DNA of 7,288 bases from Bifidobacteriaceae bacterium (GCA_031272565.1 JAISTN010000063.1:1-7288); one strand, 5' to 3'; positions 1 through 6,846 are shown, counted from the first letter of the stretch. The notes: generated by a model not told the origin, from the letters alone. Numbers and translations are program-made.

Positions 1-1
1 G

Positions 2-2815
2 GCCGGCGCCGCCTTTGATGGCCAGGTGGTGGCGGAAAAGCTCACCCGGGCGGCCGAGTGCGGCATCGTCTACCTGAGCGATGTCTACGATTCGTTCGTG
101 AACGCCATCGACGTGGAACACGTCCGGGTGATCTCAATGTCGATGAGTTGGCCGGAGGCGACGTACGCGCTGCTGGAACAAAGCGTCAACTACGCGGCGG
201 CGCATAACGTGTTGGTGGTCGCGTCCGGCGGCAACGAGGCCATCACCGCCACCACCTATCCCAGCGCCTATCCGACAGTGTTGTCGGTGGGGGCCAGCGA
301 CAAGAACGGCAACCAGGCCACTTGGAACAACCGCAGCGGGCAACTCGACATCTGGGCACCCGGGGTCAGCGTCACCTCGACCTATCCGAACGGCAGCAAC
401 CAGACCGTGTCCGGCACGTCGTTTTCCGCGCCGCTGGTGGCGGCCGCCGCCTCCCTGCTGTGGCGCTACCAGCCGACAGCCACGGCCGATGAGGTCCGCT
501 ACGCCCTGACCAGCACGGCCAGGGGCACCAACCGCCTGCTGGACGTGGAGGCGGCGGTGGCCGCCATCACCGGCCCGGAACGGACCGCCTCGGTGGAGGC
601 GATTTCGATTCCCCAGTCGATCTACCCCGGCGATACCGTCACGGCTACCGTGACCGGCGTAGTTCCCACCGGCGCTACCTTGAGCTACGCCTGGTACGTG
701 GGCCGGACGCCGGAGCCTTTGGGCGCCGGCCCCAGCTTTACGGTGCCGGCCGGCCGGGATGGCCAGCCGATCTGGGTGGTGGTGACGGCCAGTGCCAGCG
801 GCTGGACCGATTCGGTGCCACGGCAGTCCAACTACGTCTCGGTATATGCCGCCCAGGTGGGGGTTGAGGGCCAGTTGGTGCTGTCCGATGGCGGCTCGGC
901 CGTGGGGTACCGGTTGAACTACTTCCGGGTCACTTGTGACACGCATGTTGCTTACCCCATTCCGGCGTCCGAGTTGAGTTCTGTGGCGTTGTCCGATGAC
1001 GGCCGCTTCAAGGTCGGCAAGTATGGCGACGAGTGCTACCGCATCGACTTGGAGTCACCCCACTCGGATTCGGCCCAGGTGACCATCAACGGGGTGACCG
1101 GCCGGTACCACTACCTGGCGGCCGGCTCCACCGGGGTGGTGATCCAGACCGAGCGGTTGACGGTCAACTTCTTCCTTGGGGCCCCCGTCTATGGCACGCC
1201 CGAGGTGGGTGAAACCCTGCGGGTGCTGGCTTCCAGCCAGCCCCCCGACGCCGATGTCGAATACACCTGGCTGCGGGATGGGCAACCGATCCCAGGCGCC
1301 ACCGATGAGAGATACACGGTGACGGCGGCCGATGCCGGCCATGAACTGAGCGTCCGGGTCTACGGCACGGCGGTGGGCTGCCTGCCGGCCACCGTCACCT
1401 CGGACCCGATCTTGATACCCGGCGGCGACACGCGGCCGCTGGCCCTCAGTTCGGCCAGCCTGAGCGGCACTGGCGAGGTGGGCCAGACGTTAACTGTCGA
1501 CGCGATCTACCAGCCGGTCGATGCCGAGTTGACCTACCAGTGGTTCCGCGGCACCAAATTGATTGCCGGAGCCAGTGGACCCTCCTACACGCTGGTGGCG
1601 GCTGATGCCGGCGGCGACATTGTGGTCAAGGTCTACGCCTCCTCGCGGGGCCAAACGGTTGGCCCCAAGTACACCGGCCACGTCTTGGTGGCCGGGACGC
1701 TACCGCAACCGCTGGCCTTGGGCTCGGTCACGGTGACGGGGGCGGCGCCTGATGGCGCGCCCAACCCGGTGGGCACCACCTTGGTGGCGGCACCGGCCGG
1801 TTTGAGCCCGGCCAACGCCTCCGTGACGTACCAGTGGTTCCGGGGGACCAGCGCGGTGAGCGCCCGGACGGCGGCGGGCACCTATGTGGTCAAGGCGGCC
1901 GATGCCGGCTGGAACCTGGTCTGCAAGGCGTGGGCCACGGACGGCAGCGGGGAAGTGGTCAAGTATTCGGCCCACCTGCCGGGGCCGCTGGGCTTCGCCG
2001 CCCTGACCGTCAGCGGGGAGACCCGGGTGGGGATGATCCTGACGGCCACGGCGGACTATGTGCCGGCCGGTGCCAGCGTGACGTACCAGTGGTTCCGGGG
2101 GTCAAGCGCCATCGCCGGAGCCAAGAGCGCCACGTACACGTTGACAGACGCCGATCTGCAACAGGACCTGGTGCTGAAGGCGACCCTGACTTGGGGCGGA
2201 ACCAGCGTGGTCAAGTATTCGGCTCACCTGTTGATTGGGCCCAGGACCAAGCTGGCGGGCGTGACAGGACGCCTGGTTTCGATTGACGGCGGCACCGTGT
2301 CGTCCACGGTGATGATGGACAGCCGCTATACCTGCGATGGTACCTACGTGCCGTCCTCCAATTTCGAGTACATAGGAGTGATGGTAGCGGCGGATGGCAG
2401 CTTTGGGAGCGGCGCCAAAACGACCGGTTGCTACCGGATTTCCGCGGGAGCCATGCCACTGACCTGGAATGGCCAGCATGGGCAGTACATCTACGTGCCG
2501 GCCGGTTGGCGCGACATCGTGATTGGCTATCAGTCCAAGGCCGAACTGGGGGCGGTTGAAATCACCGGGACGGTCAAGGTGGGCCAGACGATCCGAGCGA
2601 CGGCCCAGGTGATTGCGCCGTACTCCAACCGCACCTTGTCCTACCAGTGGTACCTGGACGGTGAACCAGTGGCTGGGGCGGTCAGTTCATCCTTCAGTCT
2701 ACAGGCGGCCCACCAGGGCCACCTGGTGGCGGCGGAGGTGATTCTGACAACCAACCTGAGTGGGGTCACGGGGACCTCCAAGCTGTCTGAAGCGGTCGAA
2801 GTGGCACCCCGCTAG
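2..2815 (+). CDS. Secreted subtilisin-like (S8) serine protease with Ig-like modules, 5'-truncated
   Basis: Extracellular endopeptidase of the subtilase family; substrate unknown. The frame is open to the window edge, and the first residues (AGAAFDGQVV) align with residue 297 onward of the complete neighbour, so about 296 residues are missing, including signal peptide, propeptide and the catalytic Asp and His. The GTG at nt 26 is therefore not the true start. Visible catalytic features are the oxyanion Asn in VASGGNE (codon nt 233-235) and the nucleophile Ser in GTSFSAP (codon nt 419-421); the S8 fold ends near nt 574. Then come Ig-like A modules and Cys-paired B modules in the order A (581-850), B (854-1180), A (1181-1420), A (1433-1690), A (1709-1981), A (1988-2239), B (2246-2530), A (2537-2812). 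The protein ends in VAPR with no LPxTG motif or membrane segment. It is a tandem paralogue of the next gene. Protease assignment is firm; whether it is active depends on the unseen half. Confidence 0.93.
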   Translation, partial: AGAAFDGQVVAEKLTRAAECGIVYLSDVYDSFVNAIDVEHVRVISMSMSWPEATYALLEQSVNYAAAHNVLVVASGGNEAITATTYPSAYPTVLSVGASDKNGNQATWNNRSGQLDIWAPGVSVTSTYPNGSNQTVSGTSFSAPLVAAAASLLWRYQPTATADEVRYALTSTARGTNRLLDVEAAVAAITGPERTASVEAISIPQSIYPGDTVTATVTGVVPTGATLSYAWYVGRTPEPLGAGPSFTVPAGRDGQPIWVVVTASASGWTDSVPRQSNYVSVYAAQVGVEGQLVLSDGGSAVGYRLNYFRVTCDTHVAYPIPASELSSVALSDDGRFKVGKYGDECYRIDLESPHSDSAQVTINGVTGRYHYLAAGSTGVVIQTERLTVNFFLGAPVYGTPEVGETLRVLASSQPPDADVEYTWLRDGQPIPGATDERYTVTAADAGHELSVRVYGTAVGCLPATVTSDPILIPGGDTRPLALSSASLSGTGEVGQTLTVDAIYQPVDAELTYQWFRGTKLIAGASGPSYTLVAADAGGDIVVKVYASSRGQTVGPKYTGHVLVAGTLPQPLALGSVTVTGAAPDGAPNPVGTTLVAAPAGLSPANASVTYQWFRGTSAVSARTAAGTYVVKAADAGWNLVCKAWATDGSGEVVKYSAHLPGPLGFAALTVSGETRVGMILTATADYVPAGASVTYQWFRGSSAIAGAKSATYTLTDADLQQDLVLKATLTWGGTSVVKYSAHLLIGPRTKLAGVTGRLVSIDGGTVSSTVMMDSRYTCDGTYVPSSNFEYIGVMVAADGSFGSGAKTTGCYRISAGAMPLTWNGQHGQYIYVPAGWRDIVIGYQSKAELGAVEITGTVKVGQTIRATAQVIAPYSNRTLSYQWYLDGEPVAGAVSSSFSLQAAHQGHLVAAEVILTTNLSGVTGTSKLSEAVEVAPR
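581..2812 (+). repeat. C-terminal module array of protease 1 (six Ig-like A, two Cys-paired B)
   Basis: Protein-level repeats of about 80-95 residues. A modules share a G-x-T-L start, a Y-x-W core and a Y-T-(V/L)-x-A-A-D-A-G stretch, the pattern of actinobacterial bacterial-Ig repeats. B modules (nt 854-1180 and 2246-2530) start with G-V-x-G-x-L-V-x-(S/I)-D-G-G and have two Cys 32-33 residues apart, the second in a CYRI motif. They resemble carboxypeptidase-regulatory-like beta-sandwich domains, an assignment made by eye. Such arrays usually act as spacers or in binding to polymer or surface; the target here is not known. Confidence 0.8.
1709..2239 (+). repeat. Two adjacent Ig modules with near-identical DNA blocks (recent internal duplication)
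   Basis: Two neighbouring A modules keep identical DNA well beyond what protein conservation needs. A 25-base block coding for V-T-Y-Q-W-F-R-G occurs exactly at 1822-1846 and 2077-2101. A 17-base block (GTGGTCAAGTATTCGGC, start of the VKYSAHL segment) occurs exactly at 1955-1971 and 2207-2223. The offsets are 255 and 252 bases, one module length. Between these blocks the modules differ clearly. This fits a module duplication or later gene conversion. Confidence 0.7.
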
Positions 2816-2877
2816 CTGGTTCTTCGAAACAGTATCGATAGGACCTGCGTCTGCCCGGCTGGGGGTAGGCGGCACGG

Positions 2878-2883
2878 TAGGAT
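2878..2883 (+). promoter_or_regulatory. Candidate -10 element for protease 2
   Basis: TAGGAT fits the actinobacterial TAnnnT -10 pattern and lies 61 bases upstream of the ATG at 2939. The surrounding GGTAGGATG resembles GGTAGGCTG upstream of the third gene (6992-6999). No convincing -35 hexamer is present 16-18 bases upstream. A promoter here would make gene 2 independent of gene 1, but a transcript running through the 123-base gap cannot be excluded, as no clear terminator is seen after 2815. Confidence 0.3.
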
Positions 2884-2926
2884 GGCCCTGAAGAGGAGAG
2901 GTACTGCCATCGCCTTCTAGCCCCTG

Positions 2927-2932
2927 AAGGAA
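2927..2932 (+). promoter_or_regulatory. Ribosome binding site of protease 2
   Basis: AAGGAA (within GAAGGAAG) lies six bases before the ATG at 2939 and sets the start of the complete protease. The protein from this ATG begins with a proper signal peptide, which supports the choice. A second purine-rich stretch, AGGAGAGG at about 2893-2900, has no start codon at suitable distance. Confidence 0.75.
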
Positions 2933-2938
2933 GCCCCG

Positions 2939-5900
2939 ATGAGTCGGTCTGTCAGAGCCCATCGGCTGGCCAGAGTGGTGGTGCTGGCGTGCGCCAGCGC
3001 CCTTTCTGGCGGCCTGCCGGCTGTTGCTGGCGCGCCTTCCGGCGGTGAAGGAGCCGCGCGGGAGGGGACACCGGCGGCTTTGGCGACCCCGCAACCAGAC
3101 GCGGACGGCACCGTGCGCATCGCCTTGTTGCCGGCCGAAGGCACCAGTGCGGCCGATGTCGTGGCGGACGTGGCCAACGTTGAAGGCAACCTGACGTCCG
3201 AGGCCGCGGTTGAAGTGGTCAAGCTGCCCTCTCAGCCCGGCGGCACGGCTGTCATCAGTGCCGATGCCGCCCAGGCGGCCCAGGTTAAGCAGCAGCTTGA
3301 GGCCAGCGGGCTATACGAGGCGGTGGACTATGACCAGCCGATCAGGCTGCGCCTGGATGAGGTGTCCGCTTGGGACGAGCCGGCGGCATCGGGCCCTACC
3401 GCCGAACCGGCCACCCCCGACACCCCCGAAACCCCGGTAGAGCCGGACAGCCAACCGGCCGTGGCGGACCCGGTGGCCGGTGGCGTGACCTATTCGGCCC
3501 TGCCCAACGATCCCTACTACGTCTATCAGGCGGCCCTCAAAGACGTCCCCGGCGGGGCCCGGTTTGACCAGGTTTGGCCGCGGTTGAGTGACCTGACGGC
3601 CAGCCAGGGCCCCGAAACGGCCAAGATTGCGGTGCTCGACTACGGTTTCTACCCAGACCTGGCGGACTTCACCGGTGCCGGTGGGTCCAGCGTCACGGCG
3701 GCGCGCAACGCGGCCTATCTGGCAGACGGCACCATTCAGCCCTGCGCCACCGGTGATTCGAGCGAGAGCCACGGCACAGCCGTCGTCAGCGTGATCGCGG
3801 CCGTCACCAACAACGGCCTGGGCGTGGCGGGTGCGGCCTACGACGGCCAGGTGGTGGGGGAGAAGATCCAGCGGCTGGGTTCCTGCGGCGCGATCTATCC
3901 CAGTGACATCTACGACTCGGTGGTGGACGCCATCGACAACCATCAGGTGCGCGTCATCCTGATGTCCTTCTCCTACCCCGAGCCGGTCACCTACCTGCGC
4001 CGGGCGGTTGATTACGCGGCGGCGCACGGCGTGCTGGTAGTTTGCTCCGGCGGTAATGACCCCACCGAGGGCTACACCTACCCCAGCGCGTATTCCAGCA
4101 CTCTGTCGGTGGGCGCCACCGACCAGACGGGCGAGTTGGCCGCCTTCTCCAACCGCTCCGGCCAGGTCGACATCACCGCCCCCGGCGTGGCCATCCCGTC
4201 GTGGGTGACGGACGGCCCGGTGGTGGCCTCGACGGGCACGTCGTTTGCCGCTCCGCTGGTGGCGGCGGCGGCCTCGCTGTTGTTCCGGTTCAACCCGGCG
4301 GCCAACGCCAGCCAGGTGCGGGCGGCCTTGGAGGGCACGGCCCGCGGTAGCGCCAAACTGCTCGATGTCGCGGCGGCGGTGGACGTCATCAGCGGCTTGA
4401 CGGTGGGCCAGGCCAGCGTTGCCTCGGTCGAGTTGCCCGCGGTCAGTGGCGTGGGCGATGTGGTGGTGCCGGTGGTGAGCGACCCGCAGCCGGCCACGGC
4501 CACCTTGAGTTACGAGTGGCACGTGGGCCTGGCGGCGGCGCCGGTGGGCTACGGCCCCACCTACACCGTGACGGCGGCCGACCTGGGCCGGCCGCTGTGG
4601 GTGGTGGTGACGGCCAGCGCGGTGGCCTATGAAGACTCTGTCCCCAAAGCCTCACCGGCGGTGGCCCTGCCGGCCGCGGTGGTGGGCTTGGCGGGCCAGG
4701 TTGAGTTGTCCGATGGCGGCCCGGCAACAGGCTTCACAGCCGACTATGAGCATGTGGTTTGTGCAACGGGCGAGACCTACGCCCTGCCTGCGGTGGTGGG
4801 CGAGGCCGGCGGCGGCGCCCCAGGGGAGGTCAGCGACGCCGGGCAGTTGGCGTTGCCGGCCGAAGGCTCGTTCGCGGTGGGGCGGTTCGCCGATGAGTGC
4901 TACCGCCTGCGGTTGTTGTCGCCGCTGGGGGAGTGGGTTTCGTTTGAATTGGACGGCGTAGTGGCGGAAAGCCACGTGGTGCCGGCCGCGGCCACGGGCC
5001 TGGCAATCCGGCTGGAGCGCCCGGCGGTGTTGCTGCTGGAGCCGACCATCCAGGGCCAGGCGGCGGAGGGGCAAACCCTGAGGGCCCGGGTCACGGTGTT
5101 GCCAGCCGATGCCACCTTGACCTACACCTGGCTGCGCGACGGCGTCCCGGTACCGGGCTCTGACCAGGACATTTACCAGGTTCGGGCGGTCGATGCCGGC
5201 CACGTGCTGACCGTGCGGGTGACGGCGGCAAGTCCGGGTTGCACGCCGGCTACTGCGACTGCTGTGGGCGTGACGGTGGCGGGTGAGGCGGCTGGTGTCA
5301 GCGGCCGGATTGTGGCCCAGGATGGCGGTTCGGTGGCGGGCTGGAAGATTTGGTACGCCCACTATTTCTGCGCTACCCGGACGCAGGTGGTGGAGGCGGT
5401 CAACGACTGGGGCTATGTCACAGTGCTGGCCGATGGCGCCTTCGAGGTGGGCGTCTCGCCCTATGAGTGCTACCGCCTGTTCATCGGTTCGGCCGACGGC
5501 CACTACGTGTCATCGGCCGTGGGCGGCGTCACCGGCCTGGAGCAGTCCCTGCCGGCCGGCAGCCGCGAAGTCGAGGTGCTGGTGCCCACCCAGGTGACGG
5601 TGGACTGGGTGGCCGTGACCGGTGAAGCGGCCGAGGGCGTCACTCTCTACGCGGTGGCCGGGGGTGTGGCCCCCGCCAACGCGGCCGTGGCCTTCGCCTG
5701 GTACCGCGATGGGATTGCCATCGCCGGCGCAGAGGGTGACAACTACACGGTGACGGCGGCCGATGCCGGGCACGACCTGACCGTGGCCGTGACAGCCTCG
5801 TTCCAGGACTGGGCGCCAGCCGTGGCCACGTCCTATGCGTTGGCGGTGCCGGGCGGCGAACCGCCGGTCTTGACTGGGGTGGTGGTCAGTGGGCAGGCCC

Positions 5901-6412
5901 TGGCCGGGGCGACCTTGACGGCCAGCGTCAGCTACAGCCCGTCCGACGCCACTTTGACCTACCTTTGGTTCCGCGACACCAGCTTGATTGGCGGGGCCAC
6001 GGGATCAACCTACAAGTTGACCGCCGCGGATTTGGGCCACGACATCGTCTGCAAGGTGACGGCCAGCCACGCCCGCCTGACCACCGCCGCCAAGTACTCC
6101 AACCATGTTTTCCCGGCGGGACTGGCCGAAGTCAAGCTGGGGCGGATGGCGGGATCCCCGGCGGCAGGGGGAGAGCCTTTGGAGGCGAAGGTGGGTGAAC
6201 CGTTGGAGGCAACGGTGGCCTACTGGGCGCTCGATGGCGCACTGACCTACCTGTGGTTCCGGGGCACAGCCCGGATTGTGGGCGCTGACGGCCCGGTTTA
6301 TACCCCGACGCCGGCCGATGCCGGCCAGGACCTGGTGGTCAAGGTGACGCTAACCCGGCCCGGAGTTGATCCGGTGGTGAAGTACTCCAATCACGTGGTG
6401 GTTGGTGCTTGA
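2939..6412 (+). CDS. Secreted subtilisin-like (S8) serine protease with Ig-like and Cys-paired modules, complete
   Basis: Complete 1157-residue exported subtilase. A basic N-terminus and hydrophobic stretch end in LPAVA-G, a signal peptidase I site near residue 30. Residues about 57-137 look like an inhibitor_I9-type propeptide, ending AVDYDQPIRL. A Pro/Glu/Thr-rich linker (about 145-180) leads to the catalytic domain (about 183-485) with Asp234 (AVLDYGFY), His278 (ESHGTA), oxyanion Asn373 (SGGND) and Ser435 (GTSFAAP). The Asp motif is DYG where S8 enzymes usually have D-(S/T)-G. Modules follow: A 488-578, B 582-695, A 698-781, B 785-882, A 886-970, A 976-1060, A 1062-1155. B modules have Cys pairs 608/654 and 811/844, each ending CYRL. 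The protein stops just after KYSNHVVVGA, without LPxTG or membrane helix, so it is either released or held by its modules. Much longer than a typical single-domain subtilisin because of the tail. Paralogue of the upstream gene; substrate unknown. Confidence 0.95.
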   Translation: MSRSVRAHRLARVVVLACASALSGGLPAVAGAPSGGEGAAREGTPAALATPQPDADGTVRIALLPAEGTSAADVVADVANVEGNLTSEAAVEVVKLPSQPGGTAVISADAAQAAQVKQQLEASGLYEAVDYDQPIRLRLDEVSAWDEPAASGPTAEPATPDTPETPVEPDSQPAVADPVAGGVTYSALPNDPYYVYQAALKDVPGGARFDQVWPRLSDLTASQGPETAKIAVLDYGFYPDLADFTGAGGSSVTAARNAAYLADGTIQPCATGDSSESHGTAVVSVIAAVTNNGLGVAGAAYDGQVVGEKIQRLGSCGAIYPSDIYDSVVDAIDNHQVRVILMSFSYPEPVTYLRRAVDYAAAHGVLVVCSGGNDPTEGYTYPSAYSSTLSVGATDQTGELAAFSNRSGQVDITAPGVAIPSWVTDGPVVASTGTSFAAPLVAAAASLLFRFNPAANASQVRAALEGTARGSAKLLDVAAAVDVISGLTVGQASVASVELPAVSGVGDVVVPVVSDPQPATATLSYEWHVGLAAAPVGYGPTYTVTAADLGRPLWVVVTASAVAYEDSVPKASPAVALPAAVVGLAGQVELSDGGPATGFTADYEHVVCATGETYALPAVVGEAGGGAPGEVSDAGQLALPAEGSFAVGRFADECYRLRLLSPLGEWVSFELDGVVAESHVVPAAATGLAIRLERPAVLLLEPTIQGQAAEGQTLRARVTVLPADATLTYTWLRDGVPVPGSDQDIYQVRAVDAGHVLTVRVTAASPGCTPATATAVGVTVAGEAAGVSGRIVAQDGGSVAGWKIWYAHYFCATRTQVVEAVNDWGYVTVLADGAFEVGVSPYECYRLFIGSADGHYVSSAVGGVTGLEQSLPAGSREVEVLVPTQVTVDWVAVTGEAAEGVTLYAVAGGVAPANAAVAFAWYRDGIAIAGAEGDNYTVTAADAGHDLTVAVTASFQDWAPAVATSYALAVPGGEPPVLTGVVVSGQALAGATLTASVSYSPSDATLTYLWFRDTSLIGGATGSTYKLTAADLGHDIVCKVTASHARLTTAAKYSNHVFPAGLAEVKLGRMAGSPAAGGEPLEAKVGEPLEATVAYWALDGALTYLWFRGTARIVGADGPVYTPTPADAGQDLVVKVTLTRPGVDPVVKYSNHVVVGA
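4400..6403 (+). repeat. C-terminal module array of protease 2 (five Ig-like A, two Cys-paired B)
   Basis: The order is A (4400-4672), B (4682-5023), A (5030-5281), B (5291-5584), A (5594-5848), A (5864-6118), A (6122-6403). The first A-B-A matches the same positions in protease 1, including a lone Cys in GCTPAT (GCLPAT in protease 1). After that the order differs: here a B follows at once, while protease 1 has three further A modules first. The last two A modules carry WFR, a strand Lys and KYSNHV. B 4682-5023 has a Gly-rich insertion that widens its Cys spacing to 46 residues against 32-33 in the other three. Confidence 0.8.
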
Positions 6413-6435
6413 GCCTCAGCCCGGGGGTGTTGGCG

Positions 6436-6714
6436 TCAGTAGGTGTCGGCTTCCTGCGGCACGGTGGGCAAGGCGCGGCGGCGGGCCACGATCAGCAGGC
6501 CGGTGGCGCCGGCAATGGACAGGCTGCCGGTGGTCAGGCCAATGTAGTGGCCCAGGGCTTTGTCGGCCTGGCGCTGTGGCCCGGCGGCCGCCATGGCGGC
6601 GGGTGCCGTGGGCGGAGGGTCTTGGTGTTCGGCCGCGGCGGTCAGCCCAAAGGCGCCTGAAACCCCAAACAAGAGGGCTAGGCCGATGGCTGCCTTGCGG
6701 TTCCGCTTGCGCAT
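6436..6714 (-). CDS. Small exported protein with one C-terminal membrane segment, unknown function
   Basis: A 92-residue protein I do not recognise as a family. The N-terminus MRKRNRKAAIGLALLFGVSG is a classical signal peptide, with likely cleavage after the TAAA near residue 28. A short Pro/Ala-rich outer stretch follows (about 29-54). Residues about 56-77 (HYIGLTTGSLSIAGATGLLI and on) form a membrane span followed by RRR and a 12-residue polar tail, so type I topology with a very short ectodomain is likely. The start is supported by AAAGGAG ten bases upstream. The gene converges with protease 2, with 23 bases between the stop codons, and is read away from gene 3. LPTVP after the Arg cluster is not a sortase motif, as it has the wrong residues and lies after the span. 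It could be a tether, a small regulator or an unrelated envelope protein; nothing in the sequence decides. Confidence 0.75.
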   Translation of the reverse strand: MRKRNRKAAIGLALLFGVSGAFGLTAAAEHQDPPPTAPAAMAAAGPQRQADKALGHYIGLTTGSLSIAGATGLLIVARRRALPTVPQEADTY

Positions 6715-6724
6715 GGCGCGACTG

Positions 6725-6731
6725 CTCCTTT
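6725..6731 (-). promoter_or_regulatory. Ribosome binding site of the small membrane protein
   Basis: On the minus strand AAAGGAG precedes the ATG (6714-6712) by ten bases. It picks this start over longer overlapping minus-strand frames and is part of the evidence that the small gene is real. Confidence 0.65.
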
Positions 6732-6761
6732 ACCGAGTGCTTTGGACTTTCAGCAGGCTTC

Positions 6762-6767
6762 ACAGTA
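6762..6767 (-). promoter_or_regulatory. Candidate -10 element for the small membrane protein gene
   Basis: TACTGT on the minus strand fits TAnnnT. Placing it at -12 to -7 puts the transcript start near 6755. The nearest CRP-like site (centre 6816.5) would then sit at -61.5, the classical class I activator position. The -35 region (CAAAGC at 6790-6785, minus strand) is poor, as is common for activator-dependent promoters. The start position is inferred. Confidence 0.3.
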
Positions 6768-6769
6768 GG

Positions 6770-6788
6770 AGGCCTGCCGGTCAGGCTT
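6770..6788. repeat. Short inverted repeat between -10 and CRP-like sites
   Basis: GCCTG (6772-6776) and CAGGC (6782-6786) form a perfect 5-bp inverted repeat around a 5-base loop; a G-T and an A-T pair extend it to 6770/6788. It overlaps the spacer and -35 area of the proposed minus-strand promoter, so it could be an operator. It is short enough to arise by chance in GC-rich DNA. Confidence 0.3.
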
Positions 6789-6808
6789 TGGGGGGTTCGT
6801 GCTCGGCT

Positions 6809-6824
6809 TGTGACCAACCGCACA
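6809..6824. promoter_or_regulatory. CRP/GlxR-like palindrome, site 1
   Basis: TGTGA-CCAACC-GCACA matches the CRP-family consensus TGTGA-N6-TCACA at 9 of 10 fixed positions. It is nearest to the small membrane protein gene (95 bases before its ATG). Its centre lies 22 bases from site 2, about two helix turns, so proteins bound to both would lie on the same DNA face. Confidence 0.55.
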
Positions 6825-6830
6825 GACCGA

Positions 6831-6846
6831 TGTGACAGATGTAACA
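6831..6846. promoter_or_regulatory. CRP/GlxR-like palindrome, site 2
   Basis: TGTGA-CAGATG-TAACA matches TGTGA-N6-TCACA at 9 of 10 fixed positions. The same bases can be read as a 9-base tandem direct repeat, GATGTGACA followed by GATGTAACA (6829-6846), an alternative if the regulator is not of the CRP family. Confidence 0.55.

Noticed and set aside
2850..2875. Terminator after protease 1
   Set aside because: Only a weak TGCC/GGCA pairing with a long loop and no T-tract.
2893..2927. Leader peptide served by AGGAGAGG upstream of protease 2
   Set aside because: No ATG, GTG or TTG follows at suitable spacing; only a CTG with a few codons.
2981..2994. Possible lipobox (VLAC) in the protease 2 signal peptide
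   Set aside because: The hydrophobic stretch before the Cys is too short, and a better signal peptidase I site (AVA-G) follows at residue 30.
3311..4522. Long antisense open frame (403 codons) opposite protease 2
   Set aside because: It mirrors a GC-rich real gene, has no ribosome binding site seen, and its product is His/Arg/Gly-rich low-complexity sequence with no recognisable domain. Similar antisense frames lie at 134-946 and 4652-5503.
581..6403. CRISPR or DNA-level satellite array
   Set aside because: The repetition is at protein level with varied DNA and module length, and has no uniform repeat-spacer structure.
6410..6435. Bidirectional terminator between protease 2 and the small gene
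   Set aside because: Only a 9-base near-palindrome (TGAGCCTCA) with no room for a loop and no T-tract.
6457..6474. LPTVP in the small protein as a sortase motif
   Set aside because: It is not LPxTG and comes after the membrane span and Arg cluster, the reverse of sortase-signal order.
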